A stretch of 64,000 bases of DNA from Zeimonas sp964538505 (GCA_964538505.1 CAZIDY010000007.1:44179-108178); one strand, 5' to 3'; positions 51,964 to 60,705 are shown, numbered from the stretch's first letter. Notes: generated by a model not told the origin, from the sequence alone. Program-made: numbers and translations.

Positions 51964-52395
51964 TCAGGCGACCGAGCCGCCAGCGGCTTCGATCGCTTCC
52001 TTCGCACCCTTGGTCGCCCCCACGCCGCTGAGGCTCACTTTTCGCGTCAGCGTGCCGGAGCGAAACACCTTCGCACCGCGCGCGAGCTGCGGAACTACGC
52101 CCGCCGCCTTCAGCGTGAGCAGGTCGACCTCGACGGCCTCGAGCCGTTCGAGATCGGACAGGCGCACCTCGGCGACGTCGTCGCGCGTCATCGACGTGAA
52201 GCCGCGCTTCGGCAGCCGGCGTTGCAGCGGCATCTGCCCGCCTTCGAAGCCGAGCTTGTGAAAGCCGCCCGAACGCGATTTCTGCCCCTTGTGGCCGCGA
52301 CCGGCCGTCTTGCCGAGCCCCGAGCCGATACCGCGACCGACACGCTTGCCGGCAGGCCGGCTGCCCGCAGCCGGCTTCAGTTCATTGAGCTTCAT
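51964..52395 (-). CDS. rplO: 50S ribosomal protein L15
   Basis: A 143-residue protein with a Gly/Arg-rich N-terminal extension ('GKRVGRGIGSGLGKTAGRGH') that threads into 23S rRNA. Its start overlaps the rpmD stop as ATGA (52392-52395). Confidence 0.97.
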   Translation of the reverse strand: MKLNELKPAAGSRPAGKRVGRGIGSGLGKTAGRGHKGQKSRSGGFHKLGFEGGQMPLQRRLPKRGFTSMTRDDVAEVRLSDLERLEAVEVDLLTLKAAGVVPQLARGAKVFRSGTLTRKVSLSGVGATKGAKEAIEAAGGSVA

Positions 52396-52574
52396 CCCTG
52401 CACCTTCACCAGGTACGAGACCTTGTCGATCATTCCGCGCACGGCCGGGGTGTCCTCCAGCTCGCGCGTCTGGTTGAGTTTCTTCAGGCCCAGCCCCAGC
52501 ACCGTCGCCTTGTGCGTACCGCGCGTTCCGATCGGACTGCGCACCAGGGTGACCTTCACCGTTTTCTTGGTCAT
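52392..52574 (-). CDS. rpmD: 50S ribosomal protein L30
   Basis: A 60-residue protein; 'KVTLVRSPIGTRGTHKATVL' is the standard L30 wording. It lies between rpsE and rplO as in the E. coli spc operon. Confidence 0.96.
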   Translation of the reverse strand: MTKKTVKVTLVRSPIGTRGTHKATVLGLGLKKLNQTRELEDTPAVRGMIDKVSYLVKVQG

Positions 52575-52612
52575 CGCTTGCTCCCGCCGCGACGAACGCG
52601 TGTCATGCGCGC

Positions 52613-53137
52613 TCAGCCGAGGATCTCTTCGACCGTCTTGCCGCGCTTGGCGGCGATCTCGGCCGGCGTATTCAGGTTGCGCAGTGCATCGATCGTCGCG
52701 CGCACCATGTTGTAGGGGTTCGACGACCCGTGACTCTTGGCGACGACGTTCGCAACGCCCATCACCTCGAAGATCGCGCGCATCGGGCCGCCGGCGATGA
52801 TGCCGGTACCGTCGGGGGCAGGCTTGAGCATGACCACCGCCGCACCGTGACGACCCATCACCTGGTGGTGCAGCGTGCCGCTGCGCAGCGGGATCTTCAC
52901 GAGCTTGCGGCGCGCCTCGTCCATCGCCTTCTGCACGGCGACCGGCACTTCGCGCGCCTTGCCCTTGCCCATGCCGATGCGGCCATCGCCGTCGCCGACG
53001 ACGGTGAGCGCGGCGAAGCCGAGGATGCGGCCGCCCTTGACGACCTTCGTCACCCGGTTGACGGCGATCATCTTCTCGCGCAGACCGTCGTCGCGCTCCT
53101 CGCCCATCTTGCCGATCTTGGCCTGGATCTTTGCCAT
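52613..53137 (-). CDS. rpsE: 30S ribosomal protein S5
   Basis: A 174-residue accuracy protein. The RNA-binding segment 'EKMIAVNRVTKVVKGGRI' and the C-terminal 'GSSNPYNMVRATIDAL' are intact. Ten bases after rplR. Confidence 0.97.
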   Translation of the reverse strand: MAKIQAKIGKMGEERDDGLREKMIAVNRVTKVVKGGRILGFAALTVVGDGDGRIGMGKGKAREVPVAVQKAMDEARRKLVKIPLRSGTLHHQVMGRHGAAVVMLKPAPDGTGIIAGGPMRAIFEVMGVANVVAKSHGSSNPYNMVRATIDALRNLNTPAEIAAKRGKTVEEILG

Positions 53138-53147
53138 CTTCGAATCC

Positions 53148-53513
53148 TCAGAACTGCAGGCCGGCTTCGCGCGCCGCGTCGGCGAGCGCCCTCACGCGGC
53201 CATGGAAGCGGTAGCCGGCACGGTCGAACGCCACGCGGTCGATGCCGGCGGCGAGCGCCTTCTCCGCGATGCGCTTGCCGACCAGGGCAGCCGCGCCGAC
53301 GGTGGCACCACGGCCCGATTGCCCGGCGAGCTGGTTGCGCAACTCCTGCTCGAGCGTGGACGCCGTGAGCAGCACGCGCCGCCCGGTCTCGTCGACGATG
53401 CTCGCGTAGATGTGCGTGTTCGTGCGGTGCACCGTGAGCCGACGCGCACGCAGCTCGCGGATCTTGAGCCGGGTCTGGCGTGCCCTGCGCAGGCGCGGTT
53501 GATTCTTGTCCAT
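53148..53513 (-). CDS. rplR: 50S ribosomal protein L18
   Basis: A 121-residue 5S rRNA-binding protein. The basic N-terminus 'QPRLRRARQTRLKIREL' and 'DRAGYRFHGRVRALADAARE' at the end are diagnostic. It lies between rplF and rpsE. Confidence 0.96.
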   Translation of the reverse strand: MDKNQPRLRRARQTRLKIRELRARRLTVHRTNTHIYASIVDETGRRVLLTASTLEQELRNQLAGQSGRGATVGAAALVGKRIAEKALAAGIDRVAFDRAGYRFHGRVRALADAAREAGLQF

Positions 53514-53540
53514 CGCTCGGGTTCCGTCCGTTGCTGTCCG

Positions 53541-54074
53541 TTACTTCTTCTTCACTTCCTTGAGCACCACGCGCTCATCGGCGTAGCGCACCCCCTTGCC
53601 CTTGTACGGCTCGGGTTCGCGGTAGCCGCGGATCTCGGCGGCGACCTGCCCCACGACCTGCTTGTCGGCGCCCTTGAGCACGATCTCGGTGGGCGTGGAC
53701 ATCTCCGCCTTCACGCCGGCGGGCAACGCGTGCACGACCGGGTGCGAGAAGCCGAGCGAAAGGTTCAGCGCGTTGCCCTGCACCTGCGCACGGAAACCCG
53801 TTCCGACCAGCTGCAGCCGTTTCTCGAAGCCCTTCGATACGCCCTGCACCATGTTCGCAACCAGCGAACGATAGGTGCCGCTCATCGCGTTCGCCTCGGC
53901 GCTGCCGTCGGCGGGCTCGAACACGATGTTCGAGCCGTCGCGCTTGACGCGCACGAACGGACGGATGTGCTGCTCGAGCGAACCCAGCGGCCCCTTGACG
54001 GCGACGCGCTCGGGCTCGATCGTGATCTCGACGCCCGCGGGCACCGGAATCGGGCTCTTGCCTACTCGGGACAT
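53541..54074 (-). CDS. rplF: 50S ribosomal protein L6
   Basis: A 177-residue two-domain protein near the sarcin-ricin loop. 'SRVGKSPIPVPAGVEI' at the start and 'RGYREPEPYKGKGVRYADE' at the end are standard. 27 bases after rpsH. Confidence 0.97.
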   Translation of the reverse strand: MSRVGKSPIPVPAGVEITIEPERVAVKGPLGSLEQHIRPFVRVKRDGSNIVFEPADGSAEANAMSGTYRSLVANMVQGVSKGFEKRLQLVGTGFRAQVQGNALNLSLGFSHPVVHALPAGVKAEMSTPTEIVLKGADKQVVGQVAAEIRGYREPEPYKGKGVRYADERVVLKEVKKK

Positions 54075-54101
54075 TTCCGTTTCCTCCGCCTCGGTTTCGG
54101 C

Positions 54102-54497
54102 TTACGCGACGTAGCCGATGACTTCGCCACCGACGCCGTTGGCGCGCGCATGGCGGTCGGTCATCACGCCGCGCGACGTGGTGACGATCGCCACGCCGAG
54201 GCCGTTCATCACCTGCGGCAGCGCGTCGCGACCGCGATACACGCGCAGGCCCGGGCGCGAGACGCGCTCGAGGCGCTCGATGACCGGACGACCCGCGTAG
54301 TACTTCAGGTGCACCTCGAGCCGGCTCTTCGCGCCGTCGGCCGTGACGGCGAAGTCATCGATGTAGCCCTCGTCCTTCAGCACCTTGGCGATCGCCACTT
54401 TCAGCCTGGACGACGGCATCGATACCGTTTGCTTTTCGACGCGCTGCGCGTTGCGGATGCGCGTGAACATGTCGGCGACCGGATCGCTCATGCTCAT
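54102..54497 (-). CDS. rpsH: 30S ribosomal protein S8
   Basis: A 131-residue protein binding the 16S central domain. 'DPVADMFTRIRNAQ' and the C-terminal 'GVAIVTTSRGVMTDRHAR' are typical. In E. coli S8 represses the spc operon by binding mRNA at the rplE start. Confidence 0.97.
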   Translation of the reverse strand: MSMSDPVADMFTRIRNAQRVEKQTVSMPSSRLKVAIAKVLKDEGYIDDFAVTADGAKSRLEVHLKYYAGRPVIERLERVSRPGLRVYRGRDALPQVMNGLGVAIVTTSRGVMTDRHARANGVGGEVIGYVA

Positions 54498-54561
54498 GAT
54501 GAATTTCCTCGTTGCTCGCTCGTTGCCCGCTCGGTTCGCCGCTCTGTTGCCAGAGAACGGC

Positions 54562-54867
54562 TTACCAGCTCGCCTTCGTCAGGCCCGGAATCTCGCCGCG
54601 CATCGCGACTTCGCGAAGCTTGTTGCGACCGAGGCCGAACTTGCGGAAGGTGCCGCGCGGGCGGCCCGTGATCGCGCAGCGATTGCGCAGCCGCGAGGGG
54701 CTGGAGTCGCGCGGCAGCGCCTGCAGCTTCAGGCGCGCCTGGTAGCGCTCCTCTTCGCTGAGCGCCTGGTCGTCGATGATCGCCTGAAGCGCCTGGCGCT
54801 TCGCAGCGAACTTGCGAACGGTTGCCTGACGCTTCAGGTCACGGTGGATCAGAGCGAGTTTTGCCAC
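54562..54867 (-). CDS. rpsN: 30S ribosomal protein S14 (zinc-independent)
   Basis: A 101-residue long-form S14 with one cysteine only ('RNRCAITGRPRG'), so it does not bind zinc. The end 'FGLGRNKLREVAMRGEIPGL' is standard. 15 bases after rplE. Confidence 0.97.
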   Translation of the reverse strand: MAKLALIHRDLKRQATVRKFAAKRQALQAIIDDQALSEEERYQARLKLQALPRDSSPSRLRNRCAITGRPRGTFRKFGLGRNKLREVAMRGEIPGLTKASW

Positions 54868-54882
54868 TGTTTTCGTTTCCTT

Positions 54883-55422
54883 TCAGGCCCGGAACGGGAA
54901 GCGGAACGCTGCCAGCAGCGCCTTCGCCTCGTCGTCGGTCTTCGCCGTGGTGATGATGGAGATGTCCAGCCCGCGCACCGCGTCGATCTTGTCGTACTCG
55001 ATCTCGGGGAAGATGATCTGTTCTTTCACGCCGAGGCTGTAGTTGCCGCGCCCGTCGAAGGCCCTGGACGAGACGCCGCGGAAGTCGCGCACCCGCGGCA
55101 GCGCGATCGTGATCAGCCGGTCGAGGAACTCGTACATGCGCTGCCCACGCAGCGTGACCATGCAGCCGATCGGATAGCCGGCGCGGATCTTGAAGCCCGC
55201 GATCGCCTTCTTCGCCTTGGTGATCACCACCTTCTGGCCGGCGATCTTCGTGAGGTCGCCGGTAGCGTTGTCGAGCACCTTGCGGTCGGCAACGGCCTCG
55301 CCCACGCCCATGTTCAACGTGATCTTGGTGATACGCGGTACCTGCATCACCGACTGGTAGCCGAACTGCTTCATCAGCTCCGGCACCACCTTCTCCCGAT
55401 ACTGCTCCTGCATCCGAGCCAT
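54883..55422 (-). CDS. rplE: 50S ribosomal protein L5
   Basis: A 179-residue 5S rRNA-binding protein of the central protuberance. 'VPRITKITLNMGVGEAV' and 'GNYSLGVKEQIIFPEI' are diagnostic. I chose the ATG at 55422, which gives the normal length, although the frame is open to 55554. It is preceded by an 80-base spacer with a G-run tract in the mRNA sense. Confidence 0.96.
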   Translation of the reverse strand: MARMQEQYREKVVPELMKQFGYQSVMQVPRITKITLNMGVGEAVADRKVLDNATGDLTKIAGQKVVITKAKKAIAGFKIRAGYPIGCMVTLRGQRMYEFLDRLITIALPRVRDFRGVSSRAFDGRGNYSLGVKEQIIFPEIEYDKIDAVRGLDISIITTAKTDDEAKALLAAFRFPFRA

Positions 55423-55471
55423 CGTGTTCCCTCTATCCATCCGAGGAGAGAAGCGCAGCGAGAAGGGCTTT

Positions 55472-55497
55472 CCCCCTTCTCCCTTCCCCCTTCTCCC
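55472..55497 (-). repeat. G-run tract in the rplX-rplE spacer
   Basis: In the mRNA sense four runs of three to five G separated by AA or AGAA fit the G-quadruplex pattern. It lies five bases after rplX and 50 bases before the rplE start. In E. coli the region around this start is where S8 controls the spc operon; whether this tract replaces or modifies that is not known. Confidence 0.55.
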
Positions 55498-55501
55498 TTC
55501 T

Positions 55502-55819
55502 CTAGACGTTGACCATCTCGCCGTTCGACTTGAAGTACCGCACGCGGCGCCCATCCTCGAGCGTCTTCACGCCGACCCGGTCGCCCTTGCCCGTTGCCGG
55601 ATTCCACAGCATCAGGTTCGACTGGTCGATCGGCATCGACTTGTCGACGATGCCGCCGGTCTGCCCCTTCATCGGGTTCGGACGGACGTGCTTCTTCACC
55701 AGGTTGATGCCTTCGACGACCAGGTGCGTGTCGTCGACACGCTGCAGCACGGTGCCGCGCTTGCCCTTGTCGCGACCGGCGATGACGACTACCTCGTCGC
55801 CCTTGCGGATCTTGCGCAT
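55502..55819 (-). CDS. rplX: 50S ribosomal protein L24
   Basis: A 105-residue KOW-domain assembly initiator: 'KIRKGDEVVVIAGRDKGKRG' at the start and 'HVRPNPMKGQTGGIVDK' in the middle. The start shares one base with the rplN stop (TGATG). Confidence 0.97.
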   Translation of the reverse strand: MRKIRKGDEVVVIAGRDKGKRGTVLQRVDDTHLVVEGINLVKKHVRPNPMKGQTGGIVDKSMPIDQSNLMLWNPATGKGDRVGVKTLEDGRRVRYFKSNGEMVNV

Positions 55820-56187
55820 CAGAGAACCTCCGGCGCGAGCGATACGATCTTCATGAAACGCTCGGTACGCAGCTCGCGCGTGACCGGCCCGAAGATGCGG
55901 GTACCGATCGGCTCGAGCTTGGCGTTCAACAGCACCGCGGCGTTGCCGTCGAAGCGGATCAGCGAGCCGTCCTGGCGACGCACGCCCTTGGCGGTGCGCA
56001 CCACGACGGCGTTGTAGATCTCGCCTTTCTTGACGCGGCCGCGCGGCTGCGCCTCTTTCACCGAGACCTTGATGATGTCGCCGATGCCCGCATAGCGACG
56101 CTTCGAGCCGCCGAGCACCTTGATACACATCACCGAACGCGCGCCGGTGTTGTCGGCGACGTCCAGCGTCGATTGCATCTGAATCAT
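55819..56187 (-). CDS. rplN: 50S ribosomal protein L14
   Basis: A 122-residue protein at the subunit interface: 'MIQMQSTLDVADNTGARSVM' and 'GTRIFGPVTRELR' are universal. First gene of the spc operon, with a strong promoter candidate 150 bases upstream. Confidence 0.97.
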   Translation of the reverse strand: MIQMQSTLDVADNTGARSVMCIKVLGGSKRRYAGIGDIIKVSVKEAQPRGRVKKGEIYNAVVVRTAKGVRRQDGSLIRFDGNAAVLLNAKLEPIGTRIFGPVTRELRTERFMKIVSLAPEVL

Positions 56188-56335
56188 TTTTGCTTTCCCA
56201 ACTTGATCCGCTGTGCGCTCGCCGTGGGCTGCATGAGCCCCGAGGGGAGCACGGGTGCGGTCAGTCTTGGTCCCGTGGTTTGGGCGATCCGGGGGCGGAG
56301 CCTGACGACCCCACCCGAAAAACCGGAAGCCTTAG

Positions 56336-56364
56336 ATTATGGCACGCCAGCGAGCGCTTCGCAA
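56336..56364 (-). promoter_or_regulatory. Candidate spc-operon promoter upstream of rplN
   Basis: On the minus strand TTGCGA (56359-56364) and CATAAT (56336-56341, five of six matches) are separated by exactly 17 bases. The E. coli spc operon has its own promoter at this place. The pair lies in a 201-base spacer between rpsQ and rplN and is flanked by 8-base inverted repeats (cggaagcc/ggcttccg). Prediction only. Confidence 0.6.
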
Positions 56365-56388
56365 GCGAGCCGGCTTCCGTGCAGGCTC

Positions 56389-56688
56389 TCAGACGCTCGG
56401 GCCCGGGCGCACGAGGCGCGTGACCGACCACGACTTCGTGCGCGAGATCGGACGGCCTTCCTGGATCTCGACCAGGTCGCCCTCGTTGTACGGCGTTTCC
56501 GCGTGCGCGTGGTACGTCGTGCTGCGCACGATGTACTTGCGGTAGACCGGATGCACCACCCGGCGCTCGACGAGCACGGTGACGGTCTTCTGCATCTTGT
56601 TGCTCACCACGCGACCGAACAGGGTCCGCTTGGTGCCTTTCGCGCTCGCCGGCGCCGTTGCCACGGACGTGGCTTCGCTCGTCGTCAT
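56389..56688 (-). CDS. rpsQ: 30S ribosomal protein S17
   Basis: A 99-residue OB-fold 16S-binding protein, with an N-terminal Ala/Thr extension before 'RTLFGRVVSNKMQKTVTVLV'. Overlaps rpmC as ATGA (56685-56688). Last gene of the S10 operon as judged from the following promoter. Confidence 0.96.
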   Translation of the reverse strand: MTTSEATSVATAPASAKGTKRTLFGRVVSNKMQKTVTVLVERRVVHPVYRKYIVRSTTYHAHAETPYNEGDLVEIQEGRPISRTKSWSVTRLVRPGPSV

Positions 56689-56879
56689 TTCGCCGCTGCC
56701 TTCTCGTTCATGATCGTGCGCACGCGCGCGATCGCCCGCCGGGTCTTGCCCAGCTGGCTGGTGTTGTTCAACTGCTGCGTGGCGATCTGCATGCGCAGCG
56801 AGAAATGCGCGCGCAGCAGGTCGTCGAGCTCCTTCTTCAGCGCCGCAGAGTCCAGGGCGCGCAGTTCGCTGGTGGTCAT
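56685..56879 (-). CDS. rpmC: 50S ribosomal protein L29
   Basis: A 64-residue helical protein at the tunnel exit: 'LRALDSAALKKELDDLL' and 'RRAIARVRTIMNEK'. The ATG at 56879 is chosen for normal length; the open frame runs much further through rplP in another frame. Confidence 0.95.
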   Translation of the reverse strand: MTTSELRALDSAALKKELDDLLRAHFSLRMQIATQQLNNTSQLGKTRRAIARVRTIMNEKAAAK

Positions 56880-56899
56880 ATGAACCTCGATGAGAACGG

Positions 56900-57313
56900 T
56901 CAGCCGAGCATGCGCGCGACGAAGACCGTGCCGATCGGCAGCTTGGCCGCGGCGAGCGCGAAGGCCTCGCGCGCCAGCGCCTCGTTCACGCCGTCCATCT
57001 CGTAGAGCACCTTGCCCGGCTGGATCTCGGCAACGTAGAACTCGGGGTTGCCCTTGCCGCTGCCCATGCGGACCTCGGCAGGCTTCTTCGAAACCGGCTT
57101 GTCGGGGAAGATGCGGATCCAGATACGGCCGCCGCGCTTGATGTGGCGCGTCATCGCACGTCGCGCCGCCTCGATCTGGCGCGCGGTGAGCCGGCCGCGG
57201 CCGGTGGCCTTCAGGCCGTACTCGCCGAAGGCGACCGACGCTCCGCGCGTGGCCAGCCCCTTGTTGCGCCCCTTCTGTTCCTTCCTGTACTTGCGTCGAG
57301 CGGGTTGCAGCAT
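56900..57313 (-). CDS. rplP: 50S ribosomal protein L16
   Basis: A 137-residue protein near the A site and peptidyl transferase centre: 'MLQPARRKYRKEQKGRNKG' and 'RIFPDKPVSKKPAEVRMGSG' are diagnostic. Six bases after rpsC. Confidence 0.97.
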   Translation of the reverse strand: MLQPARRKYRKEQKGRNKGLATRGASVAFGEYGLKATGRGRLTARQIEAARRAMTRHIKRGGRIWIRIFPDKPVSKKPAEVRMGSGKGNPEFYVAEIQPGKVLYEMDGVNEALAREAFALAAAKLPIGTVFVARMLG

Positions 57314-57319
57314 CGCTCA

Positions 57320-58282
57320 TCACTCCTCGTTCGGGCGCGAGAGCCCGGGATCGCCTTTCTTCCCGCCATCGGCGGCGCCGGCGGCACCCGAAGCGGCACC
57401 TGAAGCGGCACCTGAGGCGTCGGCGGCAGCGGGAGCCGTCGTGCCGGCCACCTTGCGCACGCGCTTGGCCGGCGCCTTCGGCGCGTCGGCCGCATCACCC
57501 GTGCGCTCGGCGGCCTGCACCGGCGCGCCCTCGCCGTCGGCGCGGCGCCGCGGTCCACGCGCACCGGGCCGGCCGGGCGCGCGGCGCCCGCGGCGGTCTT
57601 CCCGGTCGGGCGCGAGCGCGGCATCCTTCTCGCCACCGATCGGTGCATCGTTGCGCCCGAGCGTGTCGCCCTTGTAGACCCAGACCTTGACGCCGATGAT
57701 CCCGTAGGTGGTGCGTGCCTCGGAGGTGCCGTAGTCGACGTCGGCGCGCAGCGTGTGCAGCGGAACGCGGCCTTCGCGATACCACTCACGGCGCGCGATC
57801 TCGATGCCGTTCAGGCGCCCCGAGCTCATGATCTTGACGCCCTGCGCACCCAGGCGCATCGCGTTCTGCATCGCGCGCTTCATCGCGCGACGGAACATGA
57901 TGCGCTTCTCGAGCTGCTGCGTAATCGAGTCGGCGATCAGCTGCGCGTCGATCTCGGGCTTGCGGACCTCCTCGATGTTCACGTGCACGGGCACCGCCAT
58001 CAGCCGCTGCAGGTCGACCTTGAGCAGCTCGATGTCCTCGCCCTTCTTGCCGATGACCACGCCGGGCCGCGCCGAGTAGATCGTGATGCGCGCGTTCTTC
58101 GCCGGGCGCTCGATCAGCACGCGGCTGACCGACGCAGTGCGCAGCTTGCGCCGCAGGTACTCGCGCACCTTGATGTCGTCGTTCAGCGTCTGCGCGAACT
58201 GGTCGCCCGAGGCGTACCAGCGCGACGACCAGTTGCGGGTGACCGACAACCGGAATCCGGTCGGATGAATCTTCTGTCCCAT
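57320..58282 (-). CDS. rpsC: 30S ribosomal protein S3 with long Ala-rich tail
   Basis: A 320-residue S3. Residues 1-210 are normal, with the KH motif 'VVIGKKGEDIELLKVDLQRL' that helps unwind mRNA at the entry tunnel. The last 100 residues are an Arg/Gly- then Ala/Gly-rich extension with near-perfect repeats of 'GAAS', encoded by a repeated 12-base unit near 57388-57412. E. coli S3 has 233 residues; betaproteobacterial S3 often has a shorter tail of this kind. Confidence 0.95.
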   Translation of the reverse strand: MGQKIHPTGFRLSVTRNWSSRWYASGDQFAQTLNDDIKVREYLRRKLRTASVSRVLIERPAKNARITIYSARPGVVIGKKGEDIELLKVDLQRLMAVPVHVNIEEVRKPEIDAQLIADSITQQLEKRIMFRRAMKRAMQNAMRLGAQGVKIMSSGRLNGIEIARREWYREGRVPLHTLRADVDYGTSEARTTYGIIGVKVWVYKGDTLGRNDAPIGGEKDAALAPDREDRRGRRAPGRPGARGPRRRADGEGAPVQAAERTGDAADAPKAPAKRVRKVAGTTAPAAADASGAASGAASGAAGAADGGKKGDPGLSRPNEE

Positions 58283-58323
58283 CTCGTTTCCTCAGCAGCG
58301 CGCGCGGCTCGTCCGCAGCCCGC

Positions 58324-58656
58324 TCATTTGTCGGCGACCGTCACGAAGATGTGGCACGTCTGCTTCTCGATGCGTGCGCCGCGGCCCTTTGCCCGGGCGG
58401 CGAAACGACGCATCGACGTGCCCTTCTCGACGTGGATCGTCTTGACCTTCAACTCGTCGATGTCGGCGCCGTCGTTGTGCTCGGCATTGGCGATCGCCGA
58501 TTCGAGCACCTTGCGTACGATCTTCGATGCCTTCTTCGGCGAGAACTGCAGGATGTTCAGCGCCTGCTCGACCGGCTTGCCGCGCACGAGGTCGGCGACC
58601 AGCCGGCCCTTCTGTGCCGACAGGTGAACGCCCCGCAGGATGGCTCGCGTTTCCAT
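58324..58656 (-). CDS. rplV: 50S ribosomal protein L22
   Basis: A 110-residue protein whose loop lines the exit tunnel: 'SAQKGRLVADLVRGKPVEQAL' and 'RFAARAKGRGARIEKQTCHI' are standard. Twelve bases after rpsS. Confidence 0.97.
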   Translation of the reverse strand: METRAILRGVHLSAQKGRLVADLVRGKPVEQALNILQFSPKKASKIVRKVLESAIANAEHNDGADIDELKVKTIHVEKGTSMRRFAARAKGRGARIEKQTCHIFVTVADK

Positions 58657-58668
58657 TCGCTCTTCCCC

Positions 58669-58950
58669 TTAGCGCCGCATCGACGACTTGCGATCGGCGG
58701 CGTGCCCCTTGAAGGTACGCGTGAGCGCGAACTCGCCGAGCTTGTGCCCGACCATGTTCTCGTTGATGTACACGGGAACGTGCTGCTTGCCGTTGTGCAC
58801 GGCGATCGTCAGCCCGATGAACTCGGGAACGATCGTCGAGCGACGCGACCAGGTGCGGATCGGCTTCTTGTCCTTCGTCGCGAGCGCCGCGTCGACCTTC
58901 TTCATCAGATGCCCGTCGACGAACGGGCCTTTCTTTACGGAACGTGCCAT
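58669..58950 (-). CDS. rpsS: 30S ribosomal protein S19
   Basis: A 93-residue head protein: 'ARSVKKGPFVDGHLMKKV' and 'MVGHKLGEFALTRTFKGH' are universal. The ATG at 58950 gives the normal length. Eleven bases after rplB. Confidence 0.97.
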   Translation of the reverse strand: MARSVKKGPFVDGHLMKKVDAALATKDKKPIRTWSRRSTIVPEFIGLTIAVHNGKQHVPVYINENMVGHKLGEFALTRTFKGHAADRKSSMRR

Positions 58951-58961
58951 TCGAATCTCTC

Positions 58962-59780
58962 TTACTTGCGGCCGCGGCGCTGCACGATCATGGAATCGGT
59001 GCGCTTGTTCCTGCGCGTCTTGTAACCCTTCGTCGGCACGCCCCACGGCGAAACCGGATGGCGGTTGCCGCGCGTGCGGCCGCCGTGCGGGTGGTCGACC
59101 GGGTTCATCGTCTCGCCGCGCACCGTCGGCCGGATGCCGCGCCAGCGCGTCGCGCCCGCCTTGCCGATCTGGCGCAGGCTGTGCTCTTCATTGCCGACCT
59201 CGCCGATCGTCGCGCGGCACTCGATGTGCACGCGGCGGATCTCGCCCGAGCGCAGCCGCACCGACGCATAGACGCCTTCGCGCGCCAGCAGTCGGGCCGA
59301 GGCACCGGCCGAGCGCGCGATCTGCGCGCCCTTGCCCGGCATCATCTCGATGCAGTGGATCGTCGAGCCGACCGGGATGTTCCGGATCGGCAGCGTGTTG
59401 CCCGGGCGGATCGGCGCTTCGGCACCGTTCATCAGCGTGACGCCGACCTCGACGCCGCGCGGCGCAAGGATGTAGCGACGCTCGCCATCGGCATAGCACA
59501 GCAGCGCGAGATGCGCCGAGCGGTTCGGGTCGTACTCGAAACGCTCGACCTTCGCCGGGATGCCGTCCTTGTTCCGACGGAAGTCGACGACGCGGTACTG
59601 CGCCTTGTGACCGCCGCCCCGATGACGCGTGGTGATGCGGCCGAGGTTGTTGCGGCCCGAGCTGCGCTTCTTGCTCTCGGTGAGCGCATCGACCGGGCGA
59701 CCCTTGTGAAGGTTCGGATTGACGACCTTCACCATCGAGCGACGGCCCGGCGAGGTGGGCTTGGTCTTGACGACAGCCAT
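58962..59780 (-). CDS. rplB: 50S ribosomal protein L2
   Basis: A 272-residue protein needed for subunit joining and peptidyl transfer. The C-terminal 'NPVDHPHGGRTRGNRHPVSP' holds the key His. The ATG at 59780 shares one base with the rplW stop (TGATG); the open frame allows one earlier GTG. Confidence 0.97.
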   Translation of the reverse strand: MAVVKTKPTSPGRRSMVKVVNPNLHKGRPVDALTESKKRSSGRNNLGRITTRHRGGGHKAQYRVVDFRRNKDGIPAKVERFEYDPNRSAHLALLCYADGERRYILAPRGVEVGVTLMNGAEAPIRPGNTLPIRNIPVGSTIHCIEMMPGKGAQIARSAGASARLLAREGVYASVRLRSGEIRRVHIECRATIGEVGNEEHSLRQIGKAGATRWRGIRPTVRGETMNPVDHPHGGRTRGNRHPVSPWGVPTKGYKTRRNKRTDSMIVQRRGRK

Positions 59781-60076
59781 CACGCGGCCTCTGCGAAGTT
59801 GATTTCCTGGCCTTCCTTCAGGCCGACGTAGGCCTTGCGCACGTTGCGGCGCCGGCCCTGCAGGCGGCCGAAGCGCTTGCTCTTGCCCTGCTGGTTCAGC
59901 ACCTGCACCGACTCGACCTGCACCTTGAACAGCAGCTCGACCGCTGCGCGGATCTCGTCCTTGGACGCGTCCTGCAGCACGCGGAACGCAACCTGGTTGC
60001 GTTTCTCGGCAATCATCGTCGCCTTCTCGGAGACGATCGGCGCAACCAGCACCTTCATCAGACGTTCGGTGTTCAT
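59780..60076 (-). CDS. rplW: 50S ribosomal protein L23
   Basis: A 98-residue protein at the exit tunnel that binds trigger factor and SRP: 'VLVAPIVSEKATMIAEKRNQ' is diagnostic. The start overlaps the rplD stop as ATGA (60073-60076). Confidence 0.96.
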   Translation of the reverse strand: MNTERLMKVLVAPIVSEKATMIAEKRNQVAFRVLQDASKDEIRAAVELLFKVQVESVQVLNQQGKSKRFGRLQGRRRNVRKAYVGLKEGQEINFAEAA

Positions 60077-60705
60077 GCCAGCATCTCCTGCACGCGCGCC
60101 AGCGCCGGGCGGGTGATCAGCACCTTCGAGAACGCGACCAGCGAAACGGGGTCGGCGTGCCGCGGCTCGAGCACCAGCACGTGCGGCAGGTTGCGCGACG
60201 CGAGATACAGGTTCTCGTCGATGCTGTCGGTGATCACCAGCACCGACTCGTTGCCGGTGCCCAGGCCCATCGCCTTGATCTTGTCGGCGAGCAGCCTGGT
60301 CTTCGGCGCGTCGACCGCGAACTCGTCGATGACGGCGATGCGATCCTCGCGCGAGAGCTGCGACAGGATCGAGCAGACCGCCGCCCGGTACATGCGCCGG
60401 TTCACCTTCTGCGTGAAGTTCTCGTCGGGCGAATTCGGGAAGATCTTGCCGCCGCCACGCCACAACGGGCTCGCCACCGAGCCGGCGCGCGCGCGACCCG
60501 TGCCTTTCTGCCTCCACGGCTTCTTCGTGGAGTGACGCACCTGCGAACGGTCTTTCTGCGCGCGGTTGGCGCTGCGGCCGTTCGCGCGATACGCGGTGAC
60601 GACCTGGTGGATCAGCGGCTCGTTGAAATCACGCCCGAAGATCGTATCGGGCGCCTCGACTTTCGATGCGGCCTGGCCTTGTGCATCGAGCACCTTCAGT
60701 TCCAT
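60073..60705 (-). CDS. rplD: 50S ribosomal protein L4
   Basis: A 210-residue protein whose loop reaches the tunnel: 'TKKPWRQKGTGRARAGSVAS' and 'LLADKIKAMGLG'. In E. coli it represses the S10 operon through a leader upstream of rpsJ; here the promoter I see lies downstream of rpsJ. Eleven bases after rplC. Confidence 0.97.
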   Translation of the reverse strand: MELKVLDAQGQAASKVEAPDTIFGRDFNEPLIHQVVTAYRANGRSANRAQKDRSQVRHSTKKPWRQKGTGRARAGSVASPLWRGGGKIFPNSPDENFTQKVNRRMYRAAVCSILSQLSREDRIAVIDEFAVDAPKTRLLADKIKAMGLGTGNESVLVITDSIDENLYLASRNLPHVLVLEPRHADPVSLVAFSKVLITRPALARVQEMLA

